Shown here piece after piece: positions 25,512 to 34,728 of a DNA stretch of 64,000 nt (position 1 is its first letter; each line of letters begins with the position of its first letter). The position numbers and the translations under genes are program-made. The stretch lies in NCBI RefSeq assembly GCF_014649835.1, contig NZ_BMTU01000013.1, positions 157,109-221,108 on the forward strand, read 5' to 3'. This DNA comes from Streptomyces pilosus. GTDB lineage: Bacteria > Actinomycetota > Actinomycetes > Streptomycetales > Streptomycetaceae. The notes beneath the pieces are model-generated. The model saw nothing but the letters and a program-made list of their open reading frames with translations. It did no database searches and was not told where the DNA came from.

Positions 25512-28295
25512 TCAGGGCTTGAGGAGCAGCGTGTCCTCCGTGTTCTTCTCGACCGCGTCCTTCGAGAACGGCCACTCCAGCAGCTCGCCCTTGGCCCACA
25601 GGTCCGTCTGGTCGACGTAGTGCGAGCTGTAGGCGTGCCCGGAGGCGCCGGTGAGGTTGATGTACCGCGACTTGTCGAGGTCCCCGAGGTTGACCACCAT
25701 CCGCATGGACGGCACCCACACGACCTCGTAGCCGCCGGCCGCGTTCCAGCCGGTCGCGTTGACCGTGGCCTCTCCGCCGCCGAGCTTCCACGGGCCGCGA
25801 TTGAGGGCGTACTGCAGGAAGCCGGGGCCCTCGGTACCGAGCGTCTGGTTCTTCAGGAACAGGCGGTGCAGCCGGCCCCAGCTCCAGCTGTCGATGTCCT
25901 TGCCGAGCTTGGCCGTCAGCTCCCAGCGGGCGTCGATCAGGGCCCGCTTGAACAGCTCGTCACGGTTGTCGGCGCCGGGCCGGGTGCCCCTCTTGGGGGT
26001 CGACCACCACTCGCTGTCCTTGTCCTCCTTCAGCGTGCGGACCACCTCGAACCAGCGGTCGCCGCCGTCCGGCTGCGCCTGGTCGGCGGCGCGCTGACCG
26101 CACTCGCGGACCTTGCTCACCTCGTCCGCCGGCCCGGTCGGGTTGACCGGGTCGACCCACAGGCACTGGCCCTCGACGCGCAGTTCCTTGGGCAGCTTGT
26201 GGCCGAAGGCGAGCTTGAGGATGTTGCGCCACACGGCGTTGAAGTAGGCGGCGGCGGCCGAGTCGGCGTCCTGCTGGTAGTTCCAGCCCTCCAGCAGCTT
26301 CTGCGCCTCACGCACGTCCTCGTCACCGGTGTCGATCTTGAGCAGGTCGGGCACCAGCAGTTTGGCGATGGAGCTGGAGTTGTCGAGCTGCATCTGCCGC
26401 ATGTCGTCGGTGGAGAGCTTGCCGCCGTCCTCGATCTTCCCCTGGATCAGGTCGGTGATCTGCCGGCTGCGCGCGCCGTAGCCCCAGTCCGTGGTCAGCG
26501 TGTACGGGTAGTCCTCGCCGACGACCGCCTGGTTGGCGGTGACGATGTAACCGCGCTCGGGATCGAACTCGTAGGGCAGCTCGTCCTGCTCGATCCAGCC
26601 GGTCCACTCGTAGTCGGGGTCCCAGCCGAGGGCGGGGACGGCACCGTCGTGCTTCTCCGCGCGGGTGGGGATCTTCCCGGGGAGCGTGTAGCCGATGTGG
26701 CCCTCGGTGTCCGCGTAGACGAGGTTCTGCGAGGGCACCTCGAAGAGCGTGGCCGCCTCGCGGAAGTCGTCCCAGTCCTTGGCGCGGTTGATGGCGAAGA
26801 CGGAGTCCATGGTGCGGCCCGGGTCCAGCGCGGTCCAGCGCAGCGCCACGCCGTAGCCGTCGCCCCGGTCGGGGGCCTCGCTGTCGACGGTGGCCTTCTT
26901 GCCGGTCTTCACCAGCTCGTCGGAACGGTCGGAGAGCAGCGGTCCGTTGTTGGTCTCGCGGACCACGATCGTGCGCGACGGGCCGCCGGCGACCTTGATG
27001 GTCTCCTCGCGGGTCTCGAACGGCACCACCTTGTCGCCGTACTGGTAGCCGTCGCCGGTGATCTTCTGCAGGTAGAGGTCGGTGACGTCCACGCCGGAGT
27101 TGGTCAGGCCCCAGGCGATGTCCTGGTTGTGGCCGATTATCACGCCGGGCATGCCCGCGAAGGTGTAGCCGGTGACGTCGTACCGGCACTGCTCCGAGAC
27201 GCTGCGGCAGTGCAGGCCCATCTGGTACCAGACGGACGGCAGCGAGGCGGACAGGTGCGGGTCGTTGGCGAGCAACGGCTCGCCGGTGATGGTGTGGTCA
27301 CCGGCGACGACCCAGGAGTTGGAACCGATGCCGTCGCCGTTGACGCCGACGGCGGTGGGGAGGTCCTGGAGGACCTGCTGGAGGCCCGCGAGCTGGCTCT
27401 CGATGCCCGAGCCCCCGGTGCCGGACTCCGTGCCGTCTCCGGCACCCGTCCCGCTCCCGTCGCCGGTCCCGTCGCCGGTGCCGTCACCTTCGCCGTCGCC
27501 GCCCCCGCCCTTCTCGTACGCCTCGGTGAGCTCGTCGTACCGGCCCTCCTGGACCACCGGCTTGTTCCGGTCGTACGGGTAGGCCGGGTACAGGTCGGCG
27601 ATCTGCTTCGGGCCGAGGCGGCTGGTCATCAGCGCGCGGTCGATCTCGTCCTGCATGTTGCCGCGCAGGTCCCAGGCCATCGCCTTCAGCCAGGCCACGG
27701 AGTCGACCGGGGTCCACTCCCCCGGCGTGTAGTCGTTCTCGAAGCCCAGCGCCGCGTACTCCAGCGAGATCTCCTCGCCCTTCTTGCCGGCCAGGTAGGC
27801 GTTGACGCCCTTGGCGTAGGCCTGGAGGTACTTCTTCGTCTCGGGGGAGAGCTTCTTGTCGTACTCCTCCTTGGCGACCCGCTCCCAGCCGAGGGTGCGC
27901 AGGAACGCGTCGTTGTCGACCTGGCCCTTGCCGAACATCTCCGACAGGCGCCCGGCGGTCATGTGCCGGCGCACGTCCATCTCGTAGAACCGGTCCTGCG
28001 CCTGGACGTAGCCCTGCGCCATGAACAGGTCCTCGTCGGAGGAGGCGTAGATCTGCGGGATGCCGTGGCCGTCGCGTTTGACGTCGACGGTCCCCGACAG
28101 GCCCTGGAGCGTGATCGAGCCCTCGGTCTGCGGGAAGGAGGCACGCACGGTGCTGACCGACCAGTACCCCCCGTAGGCGACACCGCCGATCAGGGCCAGC
28201 ACCAGGACGAGCACGAACAGGCGCACCTTGCGCCCTCTTTTCCTGCCGGACTTGCCGGGCTGCTGACCCGTGGAGGCGGTGGTGTCGGTGGGCAT
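25512..28295 (-). CDS. Penicillin acylase family protein (Ntn hydrolase)
   Basis: A 927-residue precursor of the penicillin/cephalosporin/AHL acylase family. A basic N terminus and membrane helix (VRLFVLVLVLALIGGVAYGGYW, about 25-45) indicate export or anchoring. The alpha-chain region begins VDVKRDGHGIPQIYA. Maturation would expose Ser325 in GIGSNSWVVAGDHT as the N-terminal nucleophile of the beta chain. Just before it (about 255-305) is a Gly/Asp/Thr-rich low-complexity stretch that probably forms the excised spacer. The natural substrate (beta-lactam, lipopeptide or acyl-homoserine lactone) cannot be told. The ATG at 28295 gives a normal signal region. Confidence 0.92.
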   Translation of the reverse strand: MPTDTTASTGQQPGKSGRKRGRKVRLFVLVLVLALIGGVAYGGYWSVSTVRASFPQTEGSITLQGLSGTVDVKRDGHGIPQIYASSDEDLFMAQGYVQAQDRFYEMDVRRHMTAGRLSEMFGKGQVDNDAFLRTLGWERVAKEEYDKKLSPETKKYLQAYAKGVNAYLAGKKGEEISLEYAALGFENDYTPGEWTPVDSVAWLKAMAWDLRGNMQDEIDRALMTSRLGPKQIADLYPAYPYDRNKPVVQEGRYDELTEAYEKGGGGDGEGDGTGDGTGDGSGTGAGDGTESGTGGSGIESQLAGLQQVLQDLPTAVGVNGDGIGSNSWVVAGDHTITGEPLLANDPHLSASLPSVWYQMGLHCRSVSEQCRYDVTGYTFAGMPGVIIGHNQDIAWGLTNSGVDVTDLYLQKITGDGYQYGDKVVPFETREETIKVAGGPSRTIVVRETNNGPLLSDRSDELVKTGKKATVDSEAPDRGDGYGVALRWTALDPGRTMDSVFAINRAKDWDDFREAATLFEVPSQNLVYADTEGHIGYTLPGKIPTRAEKHDGAVPALGWDPDYEWTGWIEQDELPYEFDPERGYIVTANQAVVGEDYPYTLTTDWGYGARSRQITDLIQGKIEDGGKLSTDDMRQMQLDNSSSIAKLLVPDLLKIDTGDEDVREAQKLLEGWNYQQDADSAAAAYFNAVWRNILKLAFGHKLPKELRVEGQCLWVDPVNPTGPADEVSKVRECGQRAADQAQPDGGDRWFEVVRTLKEDKDSEWWSTPKRGTRPGADNRDELFKRALIDARWELTAKLGKDIDSWSWGRLHRLFLKNQTLGTEGPGFLQYALNRGPWKLGGGEATVNATGWNAAGGYEVVWVPSMRMVVNLGDLDKSRYINLTGASGHAYSSHYVDQTDLWAKGELLEWPFSKDAVEKNTEDTLLLKP

Positions 28296-28563
28296 CGCTG
28301 TCCTTGCTGTCCTAACGCGAGCGGCAGGTCGGGGCTGTGCTTTTAACTGAGCGCTGGAGCAACGATAGGCGCAGGGCCCCGCGCCACTTGACGCGGAGTC
28401 GGGAACCAGCCCGGACGGACGTTCGATCATGCCGTGAACGGCGTCAAGAACGCGTCAAGAGTTAGGTAAGGTAACGAAGTAGTTTGCCGCGGAAGCGGTG
28501 GATCGCACGCGATGTACGTGAGCTCACGCGCCGACGCGCCTGAGTGAGGGAAGGGAACGGCCG

Positions 28564-30069
28564 CTGACTGTCCACCACCTCAACCAGCTGCTGCTCGTCT
28601 GCTCGGTCGTGCTGCTCGTGGCCGTCGTCGCGGTGCGGATCTCCTCGCGCAGCGGGCTCCCCAGCCTGCTCGTCTACCTGGGCATAGGCGTCGCCATCGG
28701 CCAGGACGGCATCGGCGACGTCCACTTCGACAACGCCGAGCTGACCCAGGTCATCGGGTACGCGGCCCTGGTCGTGATCCTGGCCGAGGGCGGCCTCGGC
28801 ACCAAGTGGAGCGAGGCGAAACCGGCCCTGCCCGCCGCCACCGCGCTCGCCCTGGCCGGTGTCGCGGTGAGCGTCGGGGTCACGGCGTCGGCGGCGCACT
28901 TCCTGGTCGGGCTGGAGTGGCGGCAGGCGCTCATCATCGGCGCGGTGGTCTCCTCGACCGACGCGGCGGCCGTCTTCTCCGTACTGCGCAGGATCCCGCT
29001 GCCCTCCCGGGTGACGGGCACCCTGGAGGCGGAGTCCGGCTTCAACGACGCCCCCGTCGTCATCCTGGTCGTCGCCTTCTCGGCGGCCGGACCGGTCGAG
29101 CACTGGTACGTACTGATCGGCGAGATCGCGCTGGAGCTGGCCATCGGCGCCGCCATCGGACTCGCGGTGGGCTGGCTCGGCGCCTGGGGGCTGCGGCACG
29201 TGGCGCTGCCCGCCTCCGGCCTGTACCCGATCGCCGTGATGGCGATCGCCGTCGCCGCCTACGCGGTGGGCGCCACCGCCCACGGCAGCGGCTTCCTCGC
29301 CGTCTACCTCGCCTCGATGGTGCTGGGCAACGCCCGACTGCCGCACTGGCCCGCCACCCGCGGGTTCGCCGAGGGGCTCGGCTGGATCGCCCAGATCGGC
29401 ATGTTCGTCCTGCTCGGCCTGCTGGTCACCCCGCACGAACTCGGTGACGACATCGTGCCCGCGCTGCTCATCGGACTCGCGCTCACCCTGGTGGCCCGCC
29501 CGCTGAGCGTCGTGGTGTGCCTGGTGCCGTTCCGGGTGCCCTGGCAGGAACAGACCCTGATGTCGTGGGCGGGGCTGCGCGGCGCCGTGCCCATCATCCT
29601 GGCGACGATCCCGATGGTGCAGGGCGTCGACGGCAGCGAGCGGATCTTCAACATCGTCTTCGTACTGGTCGTCGTCTACACCCTCGTCCAGGGCCCGACG
29701 CTGCCCTGGCTGGCCCGCACGCTGCGGCTGGGCGGGGACTCCGGCGCCGCCGACCTCGGCATCGAGTCGGCACCCCTGGAACGGCTGCGCGGGCACCTGC
29801 TGTCCGTCGCCATCCCCGGCGAGTCCCGGATGCACGGTGTGGAGGTCGGCGAACTGCGGCTGCCGGGCGGCGCCGCCGTCACCCTCGTCGTGCGCGACGG
29901 GAAGTCCTTCGTCCCGCTGCCGTCGACGGTGCTGCGACGCGGGGACGAACTCCTCGTCGTCGCCACGGACCCGGTACGGGACGCCGCCGAACGGCGCCTG
30001 CGCGCGGTCGGCCGGGGCGGGAAGCTGGCGGACTGGCTGGGCGCGGACGGCTCGCGGGCGCACCACTGA
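28564..30069 (+). CDS. Potassium/proton antiporter (CPA family with TrkA-C domain)
   Basis: A 501-residue cation/proton antiporter: about 12 membrane helices (LLVYLGIGVAIGQDG, GAVVSSTDAAAVFSVLRR with the functional Asp pair region, ESGFNDAPVVILV) and a cytosolic TrkA-C domain at about 410-480 (LPGGAAVTLVVRDGKSFVP). No ATG, GTG or TTG precedes the first helix. Translation most likely starts at CTG 28564, which has AAGGGA with 7-nt spacing; the first standard start (GTG 28609) would cut into helix 1. K+ or Na+ efflux is the expected role. Divergent from penicillin acylase. Confidence 0.88.
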   Translation: MTVHHLNQLLLVCSVVLLVAVVAVRISSRSGLPSLLVYLGIGVAIGQDGIGDVHFDNAELTQVIGYAALVVILAEGGLGTKWSEAKPALPAATALALAGVAVSVGVTASAAHFLVGLEWRQALIIGAVVSSTDAAAVFSVLRRIPLPSRVTGTLEAESGFNDAPVVILVVAFSAAGPVEHWYVLIGEIALELAIGAAIGLAVGWLGAWGLRHVALPASGLYPIAVMAIAVAAYAVGATAHGSGFLAVYLASMVLGNARLPHWPATRGFAEGLGWIAQIGMFVLLGLLVTPHELGDDIVPALLIGLALTLVARPLSVVVCLVPFRVPWQEQTLMSWAGLRGAVPIILATIPMVQGVDGSERIFNIVFVLVVVYTLVQGPTLPWLARTLRLGGDSGAADLGIESAPLERLRGHLLSVAIPGESRMHGVEVGELRLPGGAAVTLVVRDGKSFVPLPSTVLRRGDELLVVATDPVRDAAERRLRAVGRGGKLADWLGADGSRAHH

Positions 30070-30339
30070 CCGGGCGGCTCCCGCCCCCGCCGGGACACCC
30101 GTTGCCGCAGGCAGGGTGCCCCTTTTCACAGCCGTAGCGGCCCGTCGGCCCCTGTACTATGCAGACGACCCCAGATCGAACCAACTCTGCCTGACGCAGA
30201 GCTGGCGCGACCGTATGGCGGCCGGAACGCCCTGAGCTGTGGCGCCGGTATCTACCGCAGTCAGCGCAAGAGGACAGCTCTCGGCGCTCCCGCACGCCCC
30301 GCGCGCGGGGCGCTACCAGGCGGCAGAAAGGCACGGGCC

Positions 30340-31626
30340 GTGGCATCCACGGTCACCACGTCTCAGGACCCGGCCGCCTCCCGCCCGGGATACGGCCGCC
30401 TGCTGCGCACGCGCGGCGCGTGGACGTTCCTGCTCCCCGGCTTCGCGGCCCGCCAGCCGTTCGCGATGCTCACCCTCTCCATCGTGCTGCTGGTGCAGCA
30501 CACCACCGGCTCCTACGGGGTGGCCGGCGCCGTCGCCGCCGCCACCGGTGTCTCGATGGCCCTCTTCGCGCCCTACAGCGGCCGCCTCGCCGACCGCTAC
30601 GGGCAGCGGGCCGTCCTGGTGCCCGGTGTCCTCGTGCACACCGTGTCCGGCGTCGCCCTCACCGCGCTGGCCCTGACCGGCGCACCCCTGTGGGCCCTGT
30701 TCGCCGCCGCCGTGCCCACGGGCGCCTCGGTGCCGCAGATCGGGCCCATGGTGCGCGCCCGCTGGGGCGTCAAGCTCAAGGGCTCCCCGCTGATGGCCAC
30801 CGCGGCGGCGTTCGAGTCCGTCACCGACGAGTTCACCTTCGTCGTCGGACCGCTGCTGGCCACGGCCCTGTGCACGGCCGTCGACCCGGCCGCCGGCCTG
30901 GTCACCGAGGCCGCGCTCACCCTCGTCGGCGGTCTGCTGTTCGCCGCGCAGAAGGGCACGCAGCCCACGGTCGCCGCCCGCACGGGGCACACCCGCACGG
31001 AGCAGACCTCCGCGCTGGGCGTCCCCGGGGTGCGGGTGCTGATCGTGACCTTCCTCGGCATCGGGTCCGTCTTCGGCGGCATGCAGGTCTCCCTGGCCGC
31101 GTACACCGAGTCGATCGGCAACCCGGGCCTGAACGGCGTCCTGTACGGCGTCTTCGCCGCGGGCAACATGATCGCCGGCATCGCCTGCGGCGCCATCGCC
31201 TGGAAGGTCGCCCCGCAACGCCGCCTGATCCTCGCCTACGCGGCGCTGGCGCTGACCGCGTCCGCCCTGTGGACCGCCCACTCGGCGCTGCTGCTGGCCG
31301 GGCTCGGCCTGCTGGTCGGCATGTGCATCGCGCCCGCGCTGATCACCGGCTACACCCTGGTGGAGGACCTGGTCCCGGCCGGAGCCCGCACCGAGGCCTT
31401 CACCTGGCTGACCGGAGCCGTCGCGCTCGGCCAGGCGGCGGCCGTGACGGTCGCCGGACAGCTCGAGGACCGCCTGTGGGACGGCGCCGGATTCCTGGTC
31501 CCGATGGGCGGTACGGTGCTGGCCCTGGCGACGCTGCTGGCACTGCGGTCGCGGCTGGTGACGGCCCCGCGGGGGCGTACCGTCGCGCGTGGCGTGGGTC
31601 ACCGCGAGCCCGTCGCAGTGGACTGA
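30340..31626 (+). CDS. Major facilitator superfamily transporter
   Basis: A 428-residue MFS permease with 12 predicted helices. The loop 2-3 motif is GRLADRYGQRAVLVPG, and the second half has a central break around residue 220. A GTG start follows AAAGG. Substrate specificity is not evident. It is monocistronic in appearance, with 270 bp of non-coding sequence upstream. Confidence 0.88.
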   Translation: MASTVTTSQDPAASRPGYGRLLRTRGAWTFLLPGFAARQPFAMLTLSIVLLVQHTTGSYGVAGAVAAATGVSMALFAPYSGRLADRYGQRAVLVPGVLVHTVSGVALTALALTGAPLWALFAAAVPTGASVPQIGPMVRARWGVKLKGSPLMATAAAFESVTDEFTFVVGPLLATALCTAVDPAAGLVTEAALTLVGGLLFAAQKGTQPTVAARTGHTRTEQTSALGVPGVRVLIVTFLGIGSVFGGMQVSLAAYTESIGNPGLNGVLYGVFAAGNMIAGIACGAIAWKVAPQRRLILAYAALALTASALWTAHSALLLAGLGLLVGMCIAPALITGYTLVEDLVPAGARTEAFTWLTGAVALGQAAAVTVAGQLEDRLWDGAGFLVPMGGTVLALATLLALRSRLVTAPRGRTVARGVGHREPVAVD

Positions 31627-31693
31627 ACCCACGGAATACGTCACTATGGACCGTCGTTAGCACTCATCGAGTGAGAGTGCCAGGAGGAAGACA

Positions 31694-32026
31694 GTGCCGA
31701 CCTACCAGTACCAGTGCACCGAGTGCGGCGAAGGCCTCGAGGCGGTGCAGAAGTTCACCGACGACGCGCTGACCGAGTGCCCCAACTGCCAGGGCCGCCT
31801 CAAGAAGGTGTTCTCGGCCGTCGGCATCGTCTTCAAGGGCTCCGGCTTCTACCGCAACGACAGCCGCGGCTCCTCGTCGAGCAGCTCGCCGGCGTCGAAG
31901 TCCGCCGGAGCGTCCTCGTCCTCCTCCTCGGCGTCCTCCTCGGACTCGGGTTCGGGTTCGAGCACGTCGTCCGGTTCGTCGAGCTCGTCCGGTTCCGCCG
32001 GTTCCACGAGCACGACCGCCGCGTAG
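31694..32026 (+). CDS. FmdB-family zinc-ribbon protein
   Basis: A 110-residue protein. The first 50 residues form the FmdB/putative regulatory zinc ribbon: YQCTECG and ECPNCQGRLKKVFSAVGIVFKGSGFYRND, with two CxxC pairs. The rest is a Ser/Gly-rich low-complexity tail. The GTG start has an excellent AGGAGG with 8-nt spacing. The family is linked to amidase/formamidase regulation in some bacteria, but the role here is unknown. Confidence 0.9.
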   Translation: MPTYQYQCTECGEGLEAVQKFTDDALTECPNCQGRLKKVFSAVGIVFKGSGFYRNDSRGSSSSSSPASKSAGASSSSSSASSSDSGSGSSTSSGSSSSSGSAGSTSTTAA

Positions 32027-32057
32027 GCGCGACCGCCACTCATCGCCGTATCCCCGG

Positions 32058-32085
32058 GACCCTGTCGTCGTCCGACGACGGGGTC
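32058..32085. terminator. Hairpin after the FmdB-like gene
   Basis: GACCCTGTCGTCG pairs with CGACGACGGGGTC (one G-T pair), a long stem with a very tight loop, 31 bp after the FmdB-like stop and ahead of the MTA phosphorylase promoter. Confidence 0.65.
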
Positions 32086-32119
32086 CTCGGTGTTTCCCCG
32101 TCCGGCTAGGGTGCGGGGC

Positions 32120-32962
32120 ATGGCGAACATCGCGAAGGCCGAGATCGGCGTGATCGGCGGCTCCGGCTTCTACTCCTTCCTCGACGACGTCACCGAGGTC
32201 CGGGTGGACACCCCGTACGGGGCCCCCAGCGACTCCCTGTTCCTCGGCGAGGTGGCGGGCCGGCGGGTCGCCTTCCTGCCGCGGCACGGGCGCGGCCACC
32301 ACCTGCCGCCGCACCGCATCAACTACCGCGCCAATCTGTGGGCGCTGAGGTCGGTCGGCGCCCGCCAGGTCCTCGGACCGTGCGCGGTGGGCGGACTGCG
32401 GCCCGAGTACGGGCCCGGCACGCTGCTGGTGCCGGACCAGCTCGTGGACCGGACGAAGTCCCGGGCGAACACCTACTTCGACGGGCTGCCGCTCCCGGAC
32501 GGCACGGTGCCGAACGTGGTCCATGTGTCCCTGGCCGACCCCTACTGCCCCGTGGGGCGGGCGGCCGCCCTGAAGGCGGCGCGGGGACGGGACTGGGAGC
32601 CGGTGGACGGGGGCACGCTGGCCGTGGTGGAGGGGCCCCGCTTCTCCACCCGCGCCGAGTCGCTGTGGCACCGGGCGCAGGGCTGGTCGGTGGTGGGCAT
32701 GACCGGTCACCCCGAGGCGGCGCTCGCCCGTGAGCTGGAGCTCTGCTACACGTCCCTCACGCTGGTCACCGACCTGGACGCCGGCGCCGAGACCGGTGAG
32801 GGCGTCTCCCACGACGAGGTGCTGCGGGTGTTCGCCGCCAACGTGGACCGGCTGCGGGGGGTCCTCTTCGACGCGGTCGCCGCGCTGCCGGCGACGGGGG
32901 AACGGGACTGCCTGTGCGCGTCGGCGCTGGGAGGGATGAACCCGGGGTTCGCGCTGCCGTAA
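32120..32962 (+). CDS. mtnP: S-methyl-5'-thioadenosine phosphorylase
   Basis: A 280-residue trimeric nucleoside phosphorylase of the MTAP class, releasing adenine and methylthioribose-1-phosphate in methionine salvage. Seen: IGVIGGSGFYSF (phosphate loop), LPRHGRGHHLPPHRINYRANLWAL, VVEGPRFSTRAES and MTGHPEAALARELELCY. The ATG at 32120 lies 7 nt after a TAGGGT -10-like box, so it may be leaderless. A purine-nucleoside activity is the alternative. Confidence 0.9.
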   Translation: MANIAKAEIGVIGGSGFYSFLDDVTEVRVDTPYGAPSDSLFLGEVAGRRVAFLPRHGRGHHLPPHRINYRANLWALRSVGARQVLGPCAVGGLRPEYGPGTLLVPDQLVDRTKSRANTYFDGLPLPDGTVPNVVHVSLADPYCPVGRAAALKAARGRDWEPVDGGTLAVVEGPRFSTRAESLWHRAQGWSVVGMTGHPEAALARELELCYTSLTLVTDLDAGAETGEGVSHDEVLRVFAANVDRLRGVLFDAVAALPATGERDCLCASALGGMNPGFALP

Positions 32963-33211
32963 CGGTTCGGCGCGGGGGCGGCGGGCCTGGCGCGGCCCGA
33001 CCGGAGCAGCGCCGGGTCTCCGCGCGCGGAGAGCGTCCGGTCACCGGGCGCGGGCGGGGCAGGCTCCGCGCGCGGCCGGGGGCGGAGGCTCCCGTTCGGG
33101 TGGCGGGGTCGTCCACAGGCTCGTGGTGCGTCCACAGGGCCCGGCGGGCCGGGGCCATGGGCCTCATCGTGGGAGCCGCAAACCGGTCCCTCGTCGCAGG
33201 TGGTGGTAGCC

Positions 33212-33817
33212 GTGTCCCGTCGTCCCCCCTCCCCGTTCCGTGTCCCCTCGTCCTTCCCCTCCCCCTCCCCCGACGTCCCCCGCCCGCCCGGCGCCGACGT
33301 CCCTCCCCGCTGCGAGGTGCCGCACTTCGCCCCGGTGCGGGTGCGGGGCGGTCTGCCCCTCCCGGGCGGGCTCGTACGGCACCGCAGGCGGGCCGTGGCG
33401 ATGGGCCTGGCGGTCACGGCGGCGGCGCTCGTCGCGGCGGGTCCGCGGGAGGCGGACCGGTCGCGGGGACACCCCGCGGGGTCGTCCGCCCTACGGGCCG
33501 CCCCGACGTCCGCCGGGGAGCGGCCCCCGGTACGGCCCCGGCACGCGGGGACGACGGTGACGGCTCCGGTACGGATCGCCGACGCGGCCACGGTGCGGCT
33601 GCTGCGGCCGGGCGACCGGGTGGACGTGATCGCCGCCGAGGAGACGGTGTCCGGCGGCGGGGCCCGGGTGGTGGCGCGCGGGGCACGGGTCACGGAGGTG
33701 CCGGAACCGGTGGACGGCGACGGCGGGGCGCTCGTCGTGCTGTCGGTGCCGCGTTCCACGGCGGCCGGCCTCGCCGGTGCGAGCGCCACGGCACGCCTGG
33801 CGGTGACGGTGTGGTGA
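33212..33817 (+). CDS. SAF/RcpC-CpaB-like domain protein
   Basis: A 201-residue protein with a Pro/Ser-rich N terminus and one membrane helix (AVAMGLAVTAAALVAAG, about 65-82). A periplasmic-side beta domain follows, VRIADAATVRLLRPGDRVDVIAAEE, with VVLSVPRSTAAGLAG, matching the RcpC/CpaB fold of Flp pilus assembly proteins. No pilus genes are nearby, so it stands alone. The GTG at 33212 has AGGTGG upstream; GTGs at 33200 and 33203 are alternatives. Confidence 0.75.
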   Translation: MSRRPPSPFRVPSSFPSPSPDVPRPPGADVPPRCEVPHFAPVRVRGGLPLPGGLVRHRRRAVAMGLAVTAAALVAAGPREADRSRGHPAGSSALRAAPTSAGERPPVRPRHAGTTVTAPVRIADAATVRLLRPGDRVDVIAAEETVSGGGARVVARGARVTEVPEPVDGDGGALVVLSVPRSTAAGLAGASATARLAVTVW

Positions 33818-33952
33818 ACCCGGCCCCCGCGAACCCGGCGGTCCGGTCGGCGCGTTCCCGCGTACGCCGTGACTGGACAGGTCGGCACGGGTGTGGCGTA
33901 GGTTGCGGAGCGCTTTCCTCCGCACGCTACGCACGAGAAATGGGGCCCCGAA

Positions 33953-34468
33953 GTGAGCGACCGGGAGAAGACGAGCGTCCTGCAGGGCTTCAAGGCCTTC
34001 CTGATGCGGGGCAACGTCGTCGATCTGGCCGTGGCGGTGGTCATCGGTGCCGCCTTCACCAACATCGTCAACGCGGTCGTGAAGGGCGTCATCAACCCGC
34101 TGGTCGGCGCCTTCGGCACCAAGGACCTGGACAGCTACAGCTCGTGCCTGAAGGGTCCCTGCGAGGGCACCGGGGACGCCGCGACCGGCGTCAGGATCCT
34201 GTGGGGCTCCGTCCTCGGCTCGACGCTCCAGTTCGTGATCACCGCAGCGGTCGTCTACTTCCTGATGGTGCTGCCGATGGCGAAGTACCTGGCCCGGGTG
34301 GAGGCCCGCCGGAAGGCGAAGGAGGGCACCCGCGAGGTCATCGAGATCACCGAGCTGGAGGTGCTCAAGGAGATCCGCGACACCCTCGTCGCCCAGCGCG
34401 ACGCGGCACACGGCGCCTCGGGGCAGTACGGCCCCGGACAGGGCGGGACGGGGCCGGGCGGCCGGTAG
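33953..34468 (+). CDS. mscL: Large-conductance mechanosensitive channel
   Basis: A 171-residue MscL that opens under membrane tension. GFKAFLMRGNVVDLAVAVVIG is TM1, with the conserved NVVDLAV motif, and QFVITAAVVYFLMVLPM is TM2. The periplasmic loop (about 45-80) and the C-terminal tail, Gly-rich at the end, are longer than in E. coli MscL (136 aa), usual for this lineage. GTG start. It sits 135 bp after the SAF-domain gene. Confidence 0.95.
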   Translation: MSDREKTSVLQGFKAFLMRGNVVDLAVAVVIGAAFTNIVNAVVKGVINPLVGAFGTKDLDSYSSCLKGPCEGTGDAATGVRILWGSVLGSTLQFVITAAVVYFLMVLPMAKYLARVEARRKAKEGTREVIEITELEVLKEIRDTLVAQRDAAHGASGQYGPGQGGTGPGGR

Positions 34469-34508
34469 GGCGCTCACGTCCGGCCCGCGGGCCGGACGTG
34501 TCCGCGGG

Positions 34509-34685
34509 TCAGATGTGGTGGGGCGGCTTCTCGTCGAGGAACCGCTTCAGGTCGGCGGCGCTGTCGCCGGACGGGCGCTCGCCCCACCCGCGGTCGGTGT
34601 CGTCCGAGGACTGCTGGTCCGTCGGGTCGTCGAAGACCAGCGCGGGCTTCGGCTCACGCGGCCGGGGATCGGGGGCGGTACTCAT
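34509..34685 (-). CDS. Small acidic protein (58 aa), unknown function
   Basis: A 58-residue soluble, Asp/Pro-rich protein: STAPDPRPREPKPALVFDDP, then a Ser/Asp-rich middle and a terminal LKRFLDEKPPHHI. The ATG at 34685 was chosen over a longer open frame that lies antisense to the P1 peptidase gene. It is divergent from the P1 peptidase and convergent with mscL. I recognise no family. The ordered start position and composition make it plausible as a real gene. Confidence 0.6.
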   Translation of the reverse strand: MSTAPDPRPREPKPALVFDDPTDQQSSDDTDRGWGERPSGDSAADLKRFLDEKPPHHI

Positions 34686-34728
34686 GGGTCCAGGGTACGG
34701 CCGCGCCCGATCGGGCAGGACTGAGCGC

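Noticed and set aside
25488..28346. A 952-codon open frame on the plus strand opposite penicillin acylase
   Set aside because: Composition is repetitive Gly/Val/Asp/Leu without family motifs; the minus strand encodes a complete Ntn hydrolase.
28310..28560. A c-di-AMP or potassium riboswitch ahead of the antiporter
   Set aside because: I could not find the conserved helices or loops of these riboswitches in the leader.
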